NCBI GenBank assembly: GCA_025934255.1
Contig: JAICYJ010000023.1
Location: 1-44,643, forward strand
Direction of reading: 5' to 3'
Source of the DNA: Thermoleophilia bacterium
GTDB taxonomy: Bacteria; Actinomycetota; Thermoleophilia; Gaiellales; JAICJC01
Length of the DNA stretch: 44,643 nt
Part shown: one piece after another, positions 1 to 8,612 of the stretch
How the letters are laid out: every line of letters starts with the position of its first letter
How positions within the stretch are numbered: the stretch's first letter is position 1
Made by a program: the position numbers and the translations under genes
The notes under the pieces: model-generated
Told to the model about the DNA's origin: nothing
The model's input: only the letters and a program-made list of their open reading frames with translations
Database searches by the model: none

Positions 1-11
1 GCCCGGTCGCG

Positions 12-2180
12 CTATGCTTCGCAGCGTTCCACCTCCTCCGCCCCGTCGTCGCCGCGCCCCGCGGCCTCCCGCAGCCCCTGCGCCCCCTCCCTCACGGCCA
101 GCCGCGCGTCGGCCAGCGCCGCCCGAACCTCCGCCTCGCCGGCCAGCGCCTCGTCCAGCCGCGCCGCTGCCTGCGCGGCGGCGGCCGCCGTGCCCTCGCG
201 CTCGCCGTTCAGCCCCGGCAGCGCGTCCCGCAGCCGGTCGCGCTCGGCCCGCGCCGCCAGCCACGCCGCCTCGGCGGCGTCGGCCGTGCGCCACAGCTCG
301 CCCCGCTCGGCGTCGATGCCGGTGCCGTCGACCGTGACCGCCACGCCGGACTTCACCGCCGTCAGGTCGTCGACCAGCCGGATGCCCTCGATCAAGGGCG
401 CCAGCGAGGCGTCGTGCACGGTGCAGACCTCGGTCAGCGGCCGCCCGGCGCCGCCCGACGCATGTGCCCCGACCCGCCCGGCCAGCACGATCGCGAGCTC
501 GCCCTCGGCTGCGCCGATCATGCCGATTGCGTCGTCGATCCGCTCGGCCACGACCGCGCCCGCCCGCCAGCCCAGCGCGGCCGCCACCGCCCGCTCGAAC
601 CCGGGAGCCGCCTCCACGCCCTCCACCACCAGCCGTGCGCCGCCCTCCTGGAGCGCCCGCGCCGACGCGGACAGCCCCTCGCCGCGTTGCACCGCCGCCT
701 CCAGCGCCTGCAGCCGGGCTGCGGCCAGCTGCTCGGCGTCGGCCGCGGCGGCGGCCGTGGTGCGCGCCGCCCGGTCGGCCTCGCGGGCGGCCTCGACGTC
801 GGCCTCCAGCGACTGCGCGCCACCCTCGGCCTCGACCAGCGCCAGACGCGCGGCCTCGAGCCGGCCGGCCAGCGTCGTGGCCTCGGCGTCAGCCTCATGC
901 AGCTGCTCGGTGGTCGCGGCCGACTGGCCGTTCAGAGCCAGGTGCCGCTCGGTCAGCTCCGCGGCCCGGGCGGTCGCCGCCTCCAGCTCGCGGCGGACGT
1001 TGGCCGCCTGGCCCTCGGCGTCGGCGTGGGTGCGCCGCGCGCCCAGCGCGCTTGACAGCGCCGCCTCGGCCTGCGCGGCGGCGTCCTCGGCCGCCTGCAC
1101 GTCGCCCTGCCCGATGCCCGCCGCCTCGGACTCGAGCTCGACGGCGCTCGCGTCGGCCGTGACCGCGTCATCCTGCGCGCGCGCCGCCAGCCGGCGCAGC
1201 TCCTCGGCCTCGATCCGGCGGCGCCCCGACCCGCGCTCCAGCCGCGCCATCGATGCCGCCATCCGCCCCGCCTCGGCCACGAACCGCTCGCCGGCCGACT
1301 CGTAGGCATAGAAGGCGCGGGTCGCCCGCTCCTGCTCGGCCGACAGCCCGGCCAGCTCGCTCTGCGCCCTGTCGCGGCGCGCGGCGATCGCCGCCGCCGC
1401 CTGCTCGACCTCGGTCTGGCCGGCCACGGCGCCGCCCAGCCGGCCGCGCAGGTCGTCCACCCGCACGCGTTCGCCCAGCAGCTCCGAGGACAGCAGCGCC
1501 ATCCGCCCCTGCGCGATCTCGGCGCCCAGCTTCGCCGCCCGCTCGGCGGCCGTGGCCTGCATCGACAGCGGCCGCAGCCGGGCGCGCACCTCGCGCTCGA
1601 GGTCGCGGGCCCGCTCCAGCTCGGCCTCGACGCGGGACAGCTTGGCCTCGGCGCGCGTGCGGCGGCGCTGGTACTTGCCGAGGCCGGCGGCCTCCTCCAC
1701 GAACCGCCGCCGCTCGTGGGGCTTGGACAGCAGGATCTCCTCCACCTTGCCCTGCCCGATCACGGAATGCATCTCGCGGCCGAGGCCGGTGTCGGACAGG
1801 AGCTCCATCACGTCCAGCCGCCGCACCTTGGCCCGGTTCAGGTAGTACTCGCTCTCGCCGTCGCGGTAGAGCCGCCGCATCACCGACACCTCGTTGAACT
1901 CGATCGGCAGCGTGCCGCACTCGTTGTCGAGCACCAGCTCGACCTCGCAGACGCCGGCCGCCTGGCGCACGTCGGATCCGCCGAACAGCACGTCCTGTCC
2001 GGTCGGGGCCCGCAGCTGGGCCGGCGACTGCACGGCCATCGCCCACTGCAGGGCGTCGGCGATGTTGGACTTGCCGCTGCCGTTGGGCCCGACCACCACC
2101 GCGATCCCGTGGTCGAAGCTGAGCTCGACGTTCTGGGCGAACGACTTGAAGCCCCGCATGCGCACCGTCTTCAGATACAT
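12..2180 (-). CDS. smc: SMC chromosome-segregation ATPase, N-terminal half and hinge, ended by an early TAG
   Basis: SMC proteins dimerise at a hinge and, with ScpA and ScpB (both encoded at 32684-34023), organise and segregate the chromosome. The frame opens with MYLKTVRMRGFKSF, has a Walker A loop GPNGSGKSN at residues 31-39, a Q-loop region, a long Ala/Glu/Arg-rich coiled coil, and a globular hinge at about 500-630. It stops at TAG (12-14) after 722 residues, whereas full SMC proteins have about 1150-1200 and need a C-terminal signature motif and Walker B, both absent here. The frame is open 29 codons upstream, but the Met at 2180 matches the family N-terminus, has a GGAG-like ribosome site, and lies 13 bases after rnc. 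The stop is either a frameshift or sequence error near the edge, or a real truncation. The family is certain; integrity is not. Confidence 0.9.
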   Translation of the reverse strand: MYLKTVRMRGFKSFAQNVELSFDHGIAVVVGPNGSGKSNIADALQWAMAVQSPAQLRAPTGQDVLFGGSDVRQAAGVCEVELVLDNECGTLPIEFNEVSVMRRLYRDGESEYYLNRAKVRRLDVMELLSDTGLGREMHSVIGQGKVEEILLSKPHERRRFVEEAAGLGKYQRRRTRAEAKLSRVEAELERARDLEREVRARLRPLSMQATAAERAAKLGAEIAQGRMALLSSELLGERVRVDDLRGRLGGAVAGQTEVEQAAAAIAARRDRAQSELAGLSAEQERATRAFYAYESAGERFVAEAGRMAASMARLERGSGRRRIEAEELRRLAARAQDDAVTADASAVELESEAAGIGQGDVQAAEDAAAQAEAALSSALGARRTHADAEGQAANVRRELEAATARAAELTERHLALNGQSAATTEQLHEADAEATTLAGRLEAARLALVEAEGGAQSLEADVEAAREADRAARTTAAAAADAEQLAAARLQALEAAVQRGEGLSASARALQEGGARLVVEGVEAAPGFERAVAAALGWRAGAVVAERIDDAIGMIGAAEGELAIVLAGRVGAHASGGAGRPLTEVCTVHDASLAPLIEGIRLVDDLTAVKSGVAVTVDGTGIDAERGELWRTADAAEAAWLAARAERDRLRDALPGLNGEREGTAAAAAQAAARLDEALAGEAEVRAALADARLAVREGAQGLREAAGRGDDGAEEVERCEA

Positions 2181-2193
2181 CGCGCTCCGATCG

Positions 2194-2937
2194 TTACCGG
2201 CCGGCCCGGGCGATCTGCTCCAGCGCCTCCCGTGCCGCTTCCTGCTCGGATGCCTTCTTGCTGCCACCCGAGCCCCTGCCGAGCTCGGCCCCGTCCACGA
2301 GCGCGACGCTGGTGAAGCGACGGTCGTGGTCGGGACCGGTTGTCTCGACCAGCGCGTAGGTTACAGACCCTCCCTGACGTGCCAGCTCCTCCTGCAGCAC
2401 CGTCTTGTGGTCGACGTGCTGGTCAAGGGCGTAGGACACCCGCCCCGCGAACGCCTCCACGACCGCATCGGCCACGTGCTCCAGGCCCACCTCGAGGAAG
2501 CACGCGCCGATGCCGGCCTCGACCACCTCGGCGATCACCGTGTCCGACGCAGCCAGCGCGGCCGCGTCGGACGGCGAACCCACCGTCGCCTCGCGCAGGA
2601 ACAGCTCGTCCAGGCCGAGCTCGCGGCCGACGGCGGCGCAGCTGGCCCGCGACACCACGTGCGCGCGCATGCGCGCCAGCTCGCCCTCCGGCCGGTCGGG
2701 AAACCGCTCGTACAGGTGCCGCGTGATCGCCAGGCCCAGCACGCTGTCGCCGAGGAACTCCAGCCGCTCGTAGGAATGCCCGCGCTCGGCCACCCACGAT
2801 GAGTGGGCGAAGACCGACCGCCGCCGCTCCGGCGGCAGCGTCTCGATCAGCTGCCTCAGCCCGCTCCCGCGTGGTTGCTCAGGCGTGTGAGGTGACGTAA
2901 TCGACCGCCTGGCCGACCGTCTCGATCTTCTGCGCAT
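2194..2937 (-). CDS. rnc: ribonuclease III
   Basis: Endoribonuclease that cuts double-stranded RNA, including rRNA precursors. The family signature [12 protein letters not shown] is present, followed by a helical RNase III domain with the second acidic site ([14 protein letters not shown]) and a C-terminal dsRNA-binding domain ending in [13 protein letters not shown]. It sits between acpP and smc, the usual order in many bacteria. The start is uncertain. The only ATG, at 2937, lies 59 bases inside acpP and would add an unusual Arg/Ser-rich stretch ([12 protein letters not shown]). Homology begins at about LRQLIETLP, where a CTG codon at 2859 follows a GGGAG sequence by four bases. I give the ATG span but suspect the shorter form, about 221 residues. 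Confidence 0.93.
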   Translation of the reverse strand: MRRRSRRSARRSITSPHTPEQPRGSGLRQLIETLPPERRRSVFAHSSWVAERGHSYERLEFLGDSVLGLAITRHLYERFPDRPEGELARMRAHVVSRASCAAVGRELGLDELFLREATVGSPSDAAALAASDTVIAEVVEAGIGACFLEVGLEHVADAVVEAFAGRVSYALDQHVDHKTVLQEELARQGGSVTYALVETTGPDHDRRFTSVALVDGAELGRGSGGSKKASEQEAAREALEQIARAGR

Positions 2938-3118
2938 CCTCGTCAGAGATCTTCACACCAAACTGATCCTCGAGCTCCATGATCAGCTCCACCAGGTCGA
3001 GCGAGTCGGCGTCAAGGTCACCCTGGAACGACGCGGCCTCAGTCACCTGACCCTCGTCCACACCGAGCTGCTCCACCAGAATTCCCCGGACCCGCTCAAG
3101 CGCCTCGTCACGATTCAT
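2879..3118 (-). CDS. acpP: acyl carrier protein
   Basis: 79-residue acidic four-helix carrier of fatty acyl chains as thioesters on 4'-phosphopantetheine. The attachment motif DADSLDLVE is present, with the modified Ser at residue 39. Length, charge and the helix II sequence ([16 protein letters not shown]) are typical. The ATG overlaps the plsX stop by four bases (ATGA), so the two are probably translationally coupled. This fits their roles, since PlsX uses acyl-ACP as substrate. CoaD, which makes the phosphopantetheine precursor, lies 2.3 kb upstream in the same block. Confidence 0.97.
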   Translation of the reverse strand: MNRDEALERVRGILVEQLGVDEGQVTEAASFQGDLDADSLDLVELIMELEDQFGVKISDEDAQKIETVGQAVDYVTSHA

Positions 3119-4191
3119 GTTGCTGTCTCTCCCGTCGCCGACTCCCGAACCTGCGTGACTGTATTGGCAGGATCGCCGTCCTGCAAGTGGGATCCCGGAT
3201 CGGCGCCGCCGACGCGCTGCGCCATGCGGTCGACGATGCCGTGCTCGGCGCCCCTGGCGGCCACCAGCACGCCGTTTCTGATCGCCCGCCGGCTGCTGTT
3301 GCCGTGGGCGATCACGGAGATGCCGCGCACGCCCAGCAGGTAGGCGCCGCCGTAGGTCTCGGGGTCGATGCGGTCGCGCATGCCCTGCAGGGCCGGCAGC
3401 AGCAGCAGCGCGCCCAGCTTGGCCCGGCGGCTGGAGCGGGCGGCGTCGCGCAGCTCCCGCATCATCATCATGCCGGCGCCCTCGAGCCCCTTCAGCAGCA
3501 CGTTGCCGGCGAAGCCGTCGGCGACCAGCACCTGGAACCGGCCTGAGAGCGCGTCGCGGCCCTCGCAGTTCCCGCCGAAGTGGAGCCCGGACGCGCTCAG
3601 CAGGGTGTGCGCCTCCACCACCTCGGGGGTGCCCTTGGACGACTCCTCGCCGACCGACAATAGGCCCACGCACGGCTGCTCGATGCCCAGCACCTCCTCG
3701 GCGAAGATGGCGCCCATCATGCCGAACTGCAGCAGGTTCTCGGGCCGCGATTCGGAGTTGGCGCCGGCGTCGATCAGCACGCAGGGCTGGTCCCGGGCCG
3801 GCAGCGGCACGGCGATGCCCGGCCGGTGCACGGCCTTGACGCGCCCCATCGTCAGCAGCGAGGCCGCCAGCATGGCACCGGTCGATCCGGCCGAGATCGC
3901 GCCGGCGGCGCGGCCCTCGCGCACCATCCGGCAGGCGGTCACCATCGACGATCCCGGCTTCGCGCGGACGGCGGCGGCCGGCTCGTCGTCGTACTCGATC
4001 ACGTCCGGGGCGTCCACGATCTCGAGATCGGGGTCGCTGCCCTGGGCGTCGAGCTCGCTCTGCAGCTCGGCGGCGCGCCCGCAGAGCAGCACGCCGACGC
4101 CGTCGCCGACCGCCTCGAGCGCGCCGGCCACCAGCTCGGCCGGCCCCCGGTCACCCCCCATCGCATCCAGCGCGATGGTGACCTCGGCCAT
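3115..4191 (-). CDS. plsX: phosphate acyltransferase PlsX
   Basis: Converts acyl-ACP and phosphate to acyl-phosphate, the donor that PlsY uses to acylate glycerol-3-phosphate at the start of phospholipid synthesis. The 358-residue protein begins with the family hallmark [11 protein letters not shown] and keeps the Ser/Gly-rich acyl-phosphate pocket ([10 protein letters not shown]) and the ATGCVLLSVGEE-like and [14 protein letters not shown] segments. It lies 15 bases after rpmF and overlaps acpP by four bases; rpmF-plsX-acpP is a widely conserved order. Acyl-phosphate made by the FakA-FakB fusion at 8609-11074 could feed the same step. Confidence 0.96.
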   Translation of the reverse strand: MAEVTIALDAMGGDRGPAELVAGALEAVGDGVGVLLCGRAAELQSELDAQGSDPDLEIVDAPDVIEYDDEPAAAVRAKPGSSMVTACRMVREGRAAGAISAGSTGAMLAASLLTMGRVKAVHRPGIAVPLPARDQPCVLIDAGANSESRPENLLQFGMMGAIFAEEVLGIEQPCVGLLSVGEESSKGTPEVVEAHTLLSASGLHFGGNCEGRDALSGRFQVLVADGFAGNVLLKGLEGAGMMMMRELRDAARSSRRAKLGALLLLPALQGMRDRIDPETYGGAYLLGVRGISVIAHGNSSRRAIRNGVLVAARGAEHGIVDRMAQRVGGADPGSHLQDGDPANTVTQVRESATGETAT

Positions 4192-4206
4192 CGACCTACC
4201 GCCCCA

Positions 4207-4401
4207 CTACGCGCCCGGCGCGGCTTCCATCAGCGGCTCCACCTCGCGCCCGCGGTACTGGCCGCAGTTGCCGCAGACGTGATGCGGACGCACCGGGTGG
4301 TGGCAGTGCGGGCAGACGCTCAGCGAGGGCGCCGAGATCGAGTGCGTGGCGCGCCGTTTGTCGCGGCGGGCCTTGGAGGTTTTCTTCTTGGGAACGGCCA
4401 T
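4207..4401 (-). CDS. rpmF: 50S ribosomal protein L32
   Basis: 64-residue basic ribosomal protein with the standard start MAVPKKKTSKARRDKRRA. It is the zinc-binding type: four cysteines at residues 30, 33, 43 and 46 form CPHC and CGNC knuckles, and none is lost. It follows the DUF177 gene by 11 bases, the common pairing. The upstream stop codon of DUF177 lies inside a TATAAA sequence (4412-4417) ten bases from the ATG, which could act as a private -10 box in addition to read-through. Confidence 0.97.
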   Translation of the reverse strand: MAVPKKKTSKARRDKRRATHSISAPSLSVCPHCHHPVRPHHVCGNCGQYRGREVEPLMEAAPGA

Positions 4402-4411
4402 GGGCCGCTGA

Positions 4412-4417
4412 TTTATA
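4412..4417 (-). promoter_or_regulatory. possible -10 box for rpmF
   Basis: TATAAA on the minus strand, ten bases before the rpmF ATG and overlapping the DUF177 stop. No clear -35. Could be chance at the stop codon. Confidence 0.3.
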
Positions 4418-4913
4418 GCAGGTCACCGAGCTTCGCCCAGCGGGTGTCCAGCTCCGGTTCGCCGCAGTCGTGGGCCACATCCAGGCCCAGCCGCACCCCG
4501 CAGCGCGGGCACAGACCGGGGCAGTCGGGGCGGTCGAGGATCTTGTCCGGCAGCGCGAACACGAGCGCGTCGCGCACCCACCGCTCGACGTCCAGCTGGT
4601 CGCCCTCGATGTAGTCGCAGCGGAGCTCCGGGTCGGACTCGTTGGGGTCGGTCGAGTGGTACTCCGACGACCGCACGTCGAGGTCGATCCCGGCCGGCTC
4701 CAGGCAGCGGAAGCAGGGGCCCTCGACGTGCGCCGAGAAGGCCAGCTTCAGGTAGAGCCCGCCGGAGGCGGCCTGCAGGTCGAGCCGCGGCTCCAGCTCG
4801 GCCGGCGTCACCGTGTACTCCTGGCCGGCGATCGTGAGCGGGGCGACCGCCACGCGCGGACGTTCGTGCCGGACGTCGCCCGGCCCGAGCCGCATGCTGC
4901 GAAGGTCAATCAT
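4413..4913 (-). CDS. DUF177 (YceD) family protein
   Basis: 166 residues. The DUF177/YceD family has a conserved link to rpmF in bacteria and to 23S rRNA accumulation in plants and bacteria, but its biochemistry is not settled. Visible features are a beta-rich N-terminal half, a CFRC pair (GPCFRCLEP) in the middle, and a C-terminal zinc-knuckle-like cluster (CPGLCPRCG, then HDCG). Position between the SepIVA-like gene and rpmF matches mycobacteria, where the DUF177 gene Rv2926c lies between sepIVA and rnc. Family assignment is firm; function is not known from sequence. Confidence 0.88.
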   Translation of the reverse strand: MIDLRSMRLGPGDVRHERPRVAVAPLTIAGQEYTVTPAELEPRLDLQAASGGLYLKLAFSAHVEGPCFRCLEPAGIDLDVRSSEYHSTDPNESDPELRCDYIEGDQLDVERWVRDALVFALPDKILDRPDCPGLCPRCGVRLGLDVAHDCGEPELDTRWAKLGDLL

Positions 4914-4926
4914 GATGGTCCAGGCA

Positions 4927-5418
4927 CTAGCCCGACGTGTCGAAGCCGGCCGTCCCCGGCCCCGTGCCCTCGCCGTCGCGCGACGCCAGCTGCTCGCGCC
5001 CGCGCTGCACCGCCGCCAGGAACTTGCCCAGGTTGACCTCGAGGTTCTCTAGGATGCCGTCGGCGTAGTCCTCGGCGCCGAGGCGGGTCTCGCGCTCCTT
5101 GGCGCGGGCCTGCTCCACGAGCTCGTGGGCCTGGCGCTCGGCCAGCTTCACGACCTCCTGCTGCGACGCCTCGCGCTGCGCCTGGTCGCGGGCCTCCCCG
5201 ATCAGGCGCTCGGCCTCGCGCTTGGCCTCGGCCAGCATCTCCTGCCGCTCCTTCACGATCCAGCGTGCCTGCTTGATCTCCTCGGGGATCGTCGAGCGCA
5301 TCTGATCGATGATCTCGAACAGCTCCTCGCGGTCGATCCGGACCTGGTCGGTCATCGGCACGTTCTTCGCGGTTGCCACGAGCTCATCAAGTTTGTCGAT
5401 CAGAACCAATACGTCCAA
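4927..5418 (-). CDS. SepIVA-like DivIVA-family coiled-coil protein
   Basis: 163 residues, almost all predicted coiled coil and rich in Glu, Ala, Gln and Arg. The N-terminus (LIDKLDELVATAKNVPMTDQVRIDREELFEIIDQMRS begins it, in two short blocks) resembles the DivIVA-like head of mycobacterial SepIVA, where a similar VPMT then RxELxExID pattern occurs. The C-terminal LEVNLGKFLAAVQRGREQL matches the end of SepIVA (EEFLxxxLRxVxRGRxQL). The synteny (next to DUF177, near rnc and coaD) also agrees. It is about 80 residues shorter than the mycobacterial protein, the loss falling in the central coil. The start is TTG at 5418, chosen because GAGGAGA lies six bases before it. A septum or growth-zone role is inferred from the relative; automatic tools may call it an ATPase subunit. 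Confidence 0.75.
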   Translation of the reverse strand: MDVLVLIDKLDELVATAKNVPMTDQVRIDREELFEIIDQMRSTIPEEIKQARWIVKERQEMLAEAKREAERLIGEARDQAQREASQQEVVKLAERQAHELVEQARAKERETRLGAEDYADGILENLEVNLGKFLAAVQRGREQLASRDGEGTGPGTAGFDTSG

Positions 5419-5438
5419 CGGTCTCTCCTCACAACGGA

Positions 5439-5936
5439 TCAGGCGTCCCCCGCCGCGTGCATCTCTGCGAGGCGGCGAGCGACCTGCTCGGGTACGTACT
5501 CTGCCACGGGGCCGCCAAACGAGGCGATCTCACGCACACCCCGTGACGACAGGAAACTGTACTTGGGCGAGCTCATCATGTAGAGCGTTTCGATCTCGGG
5601 GCCCAGTCCGCGGTTGAGGTGGTTCATCTGGAACTCCCACTCGAAATCGCTGACGGCGCGCAGCCCCTTCACGATCACACGGGCACCATGCTCGCGCGCG
5701 AAGTCGACCACCAGGGTCGTGAAACCGACCACCGACACGTTGTCGCGGCCGCTTAGCGACTGCTCGATGAAGCCGATCCGCTCCTCCAGCGAGAACATCG
5801 TCTGCTTGTGCCGCGGCGCCCGCACGACGCCAACCACCACCCGGTCGAACACCTCCGCGGCGCGCTCGATGATGTCGAGGTGGCCGGCGGTGACCGGGTC
5901 GTAGGTGCCGGGGCAGACGGCCACCCGTTCAGTCAT
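5439..5936 (-). CDS. coaD: phosphopantetheine adenylyltransferase
   Basis: Transfers AMP from ATP to 4'-phosphopantetheine, the penultimate step of coenzyme A synthesis. The 165-residue protein has the nucleotidyltransferase signature GTYDPVTAGH (TxGH at residues 16-19), the RAVSDFEWEFQMNHLNRGL substrate segment, and the C-terminal SFLSSRGVREIA loop, all expected for bacterial CoaD. The ATG overlaps the end of rsmD by eight bases; rsmD-coaD is a very common gene pair. Confidence 0.97.
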   Translation of the reverse strand: MTERVAVCPGTYDPVTAGHLDIIERAAEVFDRVVVGVVRAPRHKQTMFSLEERIGFIEQSLSGRDNVSVVGFTTLVVDFAREHGARVIVKGLRAVSDFEWEFQMNHLNRGLGPEIETLYMMSSPKYSFLSSRGVREIASFGGPVAEYVPEQVARRLAEMHAAGDA

Positions 5937-6471
5937 GCAGGTACACCGTCAGCCGGGAGCCGCCCTGCACGCGGGTCGTGTCCAGCCGGAGCGGCAGCTC
6001 CAGCGGCTGCTGAGCTGTCGGGCTCTCGATCACGGCGATCCCTCCGGGAACCAGCAGATGCGGCAGATGCAGGGAAAAGTCCTCTTGCAAGGCGGTCAGC
6101 ATCCTATAAGGCGGGTCAAGCATGATCAACTCGTAGCCGGTGCCGGCGCGGGCATCGGCCGCCAGCCTGCGGCGGGCGTCCTGGCGCCGCACGACCGCCC
6201 GGTCGCCGTACCCGAGGCGCTCCACGTTCGCCCGCAGGGCGCGCAGGGCCGGTGCCGCCGTCTCGCAGAAGTCGGCCCGGGCGGCGCCGCGTGAGAGCGC
6301 CTCCAGCCCGAGCGCTCCGCTCCCGGCGAACGGGTCAAGCACCCGCAGGCCCGACACGTCGCCCAGAATCGAGAACAGCGACTCGCGCAGCCGATCCGAC
6401 GTGGGCCGCGTGCCCTGCCCGGCCGGGGCGTCGAGGCGCATGCCCCTGCGCTCGCCGGCCACGATCCTCAT
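5929..6471 (-). CDS. rsmD: 16S rRNA (guanine(966)-N2)-methyltransferase RsmD
   Basis: Methylates a guanine of 16S rRNA in the assembled small subunit, using SAM. The 180 residues start MRIVAGERRGMRL and contain RPTSDRLRESLFSIL, the SAM-binding motif DPFAGSGALGLE (46-57) and the catalytic DPPY at 119-122. The start overlaps the recG stop by four bases (ATGA) and the end overlaps coaD by eight, so recG-rsmD-coaD is one transcription unit. Confidence 0.96.
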   Translation of the reverse strand: MRIVAGERRGMRLDAPAGQGTRPTSDRLRESLFSILGDVSGLRVLDPFAGSGALGLEALSRGAARADFCETAAPALRALRANVERLGYGDRAVVRRQDARRRLAADARAGTGYELIMLDPPYRMLTALQEDFSLHLPHLLVPGGIAVIESPTAQQPLELPLRLDTTRVQGGSRLTVYLHD

Positions 6472-8612
6472 GCGCGCGTCAGCCAGTCGACCTCGTCGCC
6501 GAACATGCGGCGCGCCTCGATCGCCATCAGCTGCGCCTCAGCCGACTCCAGGGCGGGATCCGCGTCCAGGAACGCCTGCGCCTCGCGCCGCGCCTGCTGG
6601 GCGAGACGACGGTGCCGCGAGAGGCGGGCGTGCCGCAGGTCGGGGATGCCGCTCTGGCGCGCGGCCAGCAGGCTGCCCTCGCCGCGCAGCTCGAGATCGA
6701 CCTCGGCCAGCTCGAACCCGTCGTTGGTGCGCACCATCGCCTGCAGCCGGGTCGCCGAGTCGTCGCTCTGAGGGTCGGCCAGCAGGATGCAGAAGCTCTC
6801 GTGACCGCCGCGGCCGACCCGCCCGCGCAGCTGGTGCAGCTGCGCCAGCCCGAACCGGTCGGCCTCCTCGATCACCATGATCACGGCGTTGGGCACGTCC
6901 ACGCCCACCTCGATCACGGTGGTCGCGACCAGCACCGACAGCTCGCCCGACCGGAACCGCTCCATCACCGACCGCCGCTCCGCGGTCGGCATCTGGCCGT
7001 GTATCACCCCCACCGCGTAGCCGCGTAGGTCGCCCCGCTGCAGCCGTTCGGCCTCGCTCTCGGCCGCCGTCGCCTGCGCGGCCGGCGACTCGGTTACCAG
7101 CGGGCAGACGACATAGGCCTGGCGGCCCTCGTCCAGCAGCCTGCGCATGCGCGCGAACACCTCGTCGCGGCGGGCCCGCGGCACCAGCCGCGTGACCACC
7201 GGCTTGCGGCCCGGCGGCAGCTCGTCCAGCACCGATACGTCGAGATCGCCGTACACGGTCAGCGCCAGCGTGCGCGGGATCGGGGTGGCCGTCATGTGCA
7301 GCACGTGGGGAGCGTGGCCGGAGTCGCGCGCCTTGGCCTCGAGCGCCCGGCGCTGCTCCACGCCGAACCGGTGCTGCTCGTCCACCACCGTCACCTCCAG
7401 CCGGCCGAACACGACCGCGTCCTGGATCAACGCGTGCGTGCCCACCACCACCTGCGGCTCGCCCGACTCGATCACGCCCAGGGCGGCGCGCCGCTCGCGC
7501 GCCGGCATCCCCTGCACCAGCGGCGTCACCCGCACGCCCAACGGCTCGCACAGGGCCGTCACGCCCAGCAGGTGCTGCGTGGCGAGCGTCTCGGTGGGCG
7601 CCATCATCGCTCCCTGGCCGTCGCGCTCGACGGCTCGCAGCAGCGCGTGCACGGCCACCAGCGTCTTCCCCGACCCGACGTCGCCCTGCAGCAGCCGCTG
7701 CATGGGCACGCTGCGATCGAGGTCGCCGTCGATCTCGGCCATCGCCCGATCCTGCGCGGCCGTGGGCGTGAACTGCAGCGACGCGCGGAAGCGATCGATC
7801 ATCTCGCCCGGACGTCCCAGCGCGCGGGCGATTGTGGTGCGCTCCAGTGCCCGGCGGTGGCTGATCAGCCCGGCCTGCAGCAGGAACAGCTCCTCGAACG
7901 CGAGCCGCTGCTCGGCCGTGCGGGCCTGATCGAGCGTGTCCGGGCGGTGCGCCGCCAGCAGCGCGTCGCGCCGCAGCGGCAGGCCGCGGCGGGTGCGCAG
8001 CCCCGAGGGCAGCGAGTCGGGGGCATCGCCGACGCGGCCCAGCTGGGCCGTGACCAGGTCGCCGATGCGGCGGCTGGTCAGCTTCTCGCTGGAGTGGTAG
8101 ACCGGCACCAGGCCTGAGGTGTGGGTGAGGCTCTCGTCGGCGCCCAGCAGCTCGTGCCGGCGAACGGCGATCTCGGCGCCGACCGTGCCCCGCCGCTCGC
8201 CCCGCACCGACAGCCGCATCCCCGGCTTCAGCTGCCTGGCCAGGTAGCGCTGGTTGAACCAGACCAGCAGGCCGGGGCCGGACTCGTCGCGCACGCGCGC
8301 CTCGACGATCACCAGGTTGCGGCGGCGGGTGGGCCGGACGCGCACGCCCTCGACCGTCACCAGCAGCGTCGCCTCCTCGCCGATCGGCAGGTTCGCCAGC
8401 AGACCGTGCTCGCGGAAGTCGTCGTGGCGGAACGGCACTGCCTCCAGCAGGTCGCCCACGTTCAGGACAGGGCGCGGTCGCAGGGCCGCCAGCAGGTCGC
8501 GCGTGCGCTTGTCCCGCGCCGCCGGGGCCAGCAGGTGCGACGGGCGCGGCGCCGTCTTCGGCTCCGTGAATGCCAGCTCGGCCTCGATGCCGGCGAATGC
8601 GCGCACGCTCAC
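6468..8612 (-). CDS. recG: ATP-dependent DNA helicase RecG
   Basis: Branch-migrating helicase that remodels stalled replication forks. It has an N-terminal wedge/OB domain (VRPTRRRNLVIVEARVRDESG region), P-loop GDVGSGKT near residue 309, DEQH box near 411, and motif VI QLRGRVGRGG near 591, ending in the RecG C-terminal segment. The frame is open for 136 codons upstream, but that stretch is antisense-like Ala/Gly/Arg sequence lying over the fakA-fakB gene. I use GTG at 8612, whose GTGA overlaps the stop of the upstream gene, the junction seen repeatedly in this window. It gives 714 residues, normal for RecG. Confidence 0.95.
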   Translation of the reverse strand: MSVRAFAGIEAELAFTEPKTAPRPSHLLAPAARDKRTRDLLAALRPRPVLNVGDLLEAVPFRHDDFREHGLLANLPIGEEATLLVTVEGVRVRPTRRRNLVIVEARVRDESGPGLLVWFNQRYLARQLKPGMRLSVRGERRGTVGAEIAVRRHELLGADESLTHTSGLVPVYHSSEKLTSRRIGDLVTAQLGRVGDAPDSLPSGLRTRRGLPLRRDALLAAHRPDTLDQARTAEQRLAFEELFLLQAGLISHRRALERTTIARALGRPGEMIDRFRASLQFTPTAAQDRAMAEIDGDLDRSVPMQRLLQGDVGSGKTLVAVHALLRAVERDGQGAMMAPTETLATQHLLGVTALCEPLGVRVTPLVQGMPARERRAALGVIESGEPQVVVGTHALIQDAVVFGRLEVTVVDEQHRFGVEQRRALEAKARDSGHAPHVLHMTATPIPRTLALTVYGDLDVSVLDELPPGRKPVVTRLVPRARRDEVFARMRRLLDEGRQAYVVCPLVTESPAAQATAAESEAERLQRGDLRGYAVGVIHGQMPTAERRSVMERFRSGELSVLVATTVIEVGVDVPNAVIMVIEEADRFGLAQLHQLRGRVGRGGHESFCILLADPQSDDSATRLQAMVRTNDGFELAEVDLELRGEGSLLAARQSGIPDLRHARLSRHRRLAQQARREAQAFLDADPALESAEAQLMAIEARRMFGDEVDWLTRA

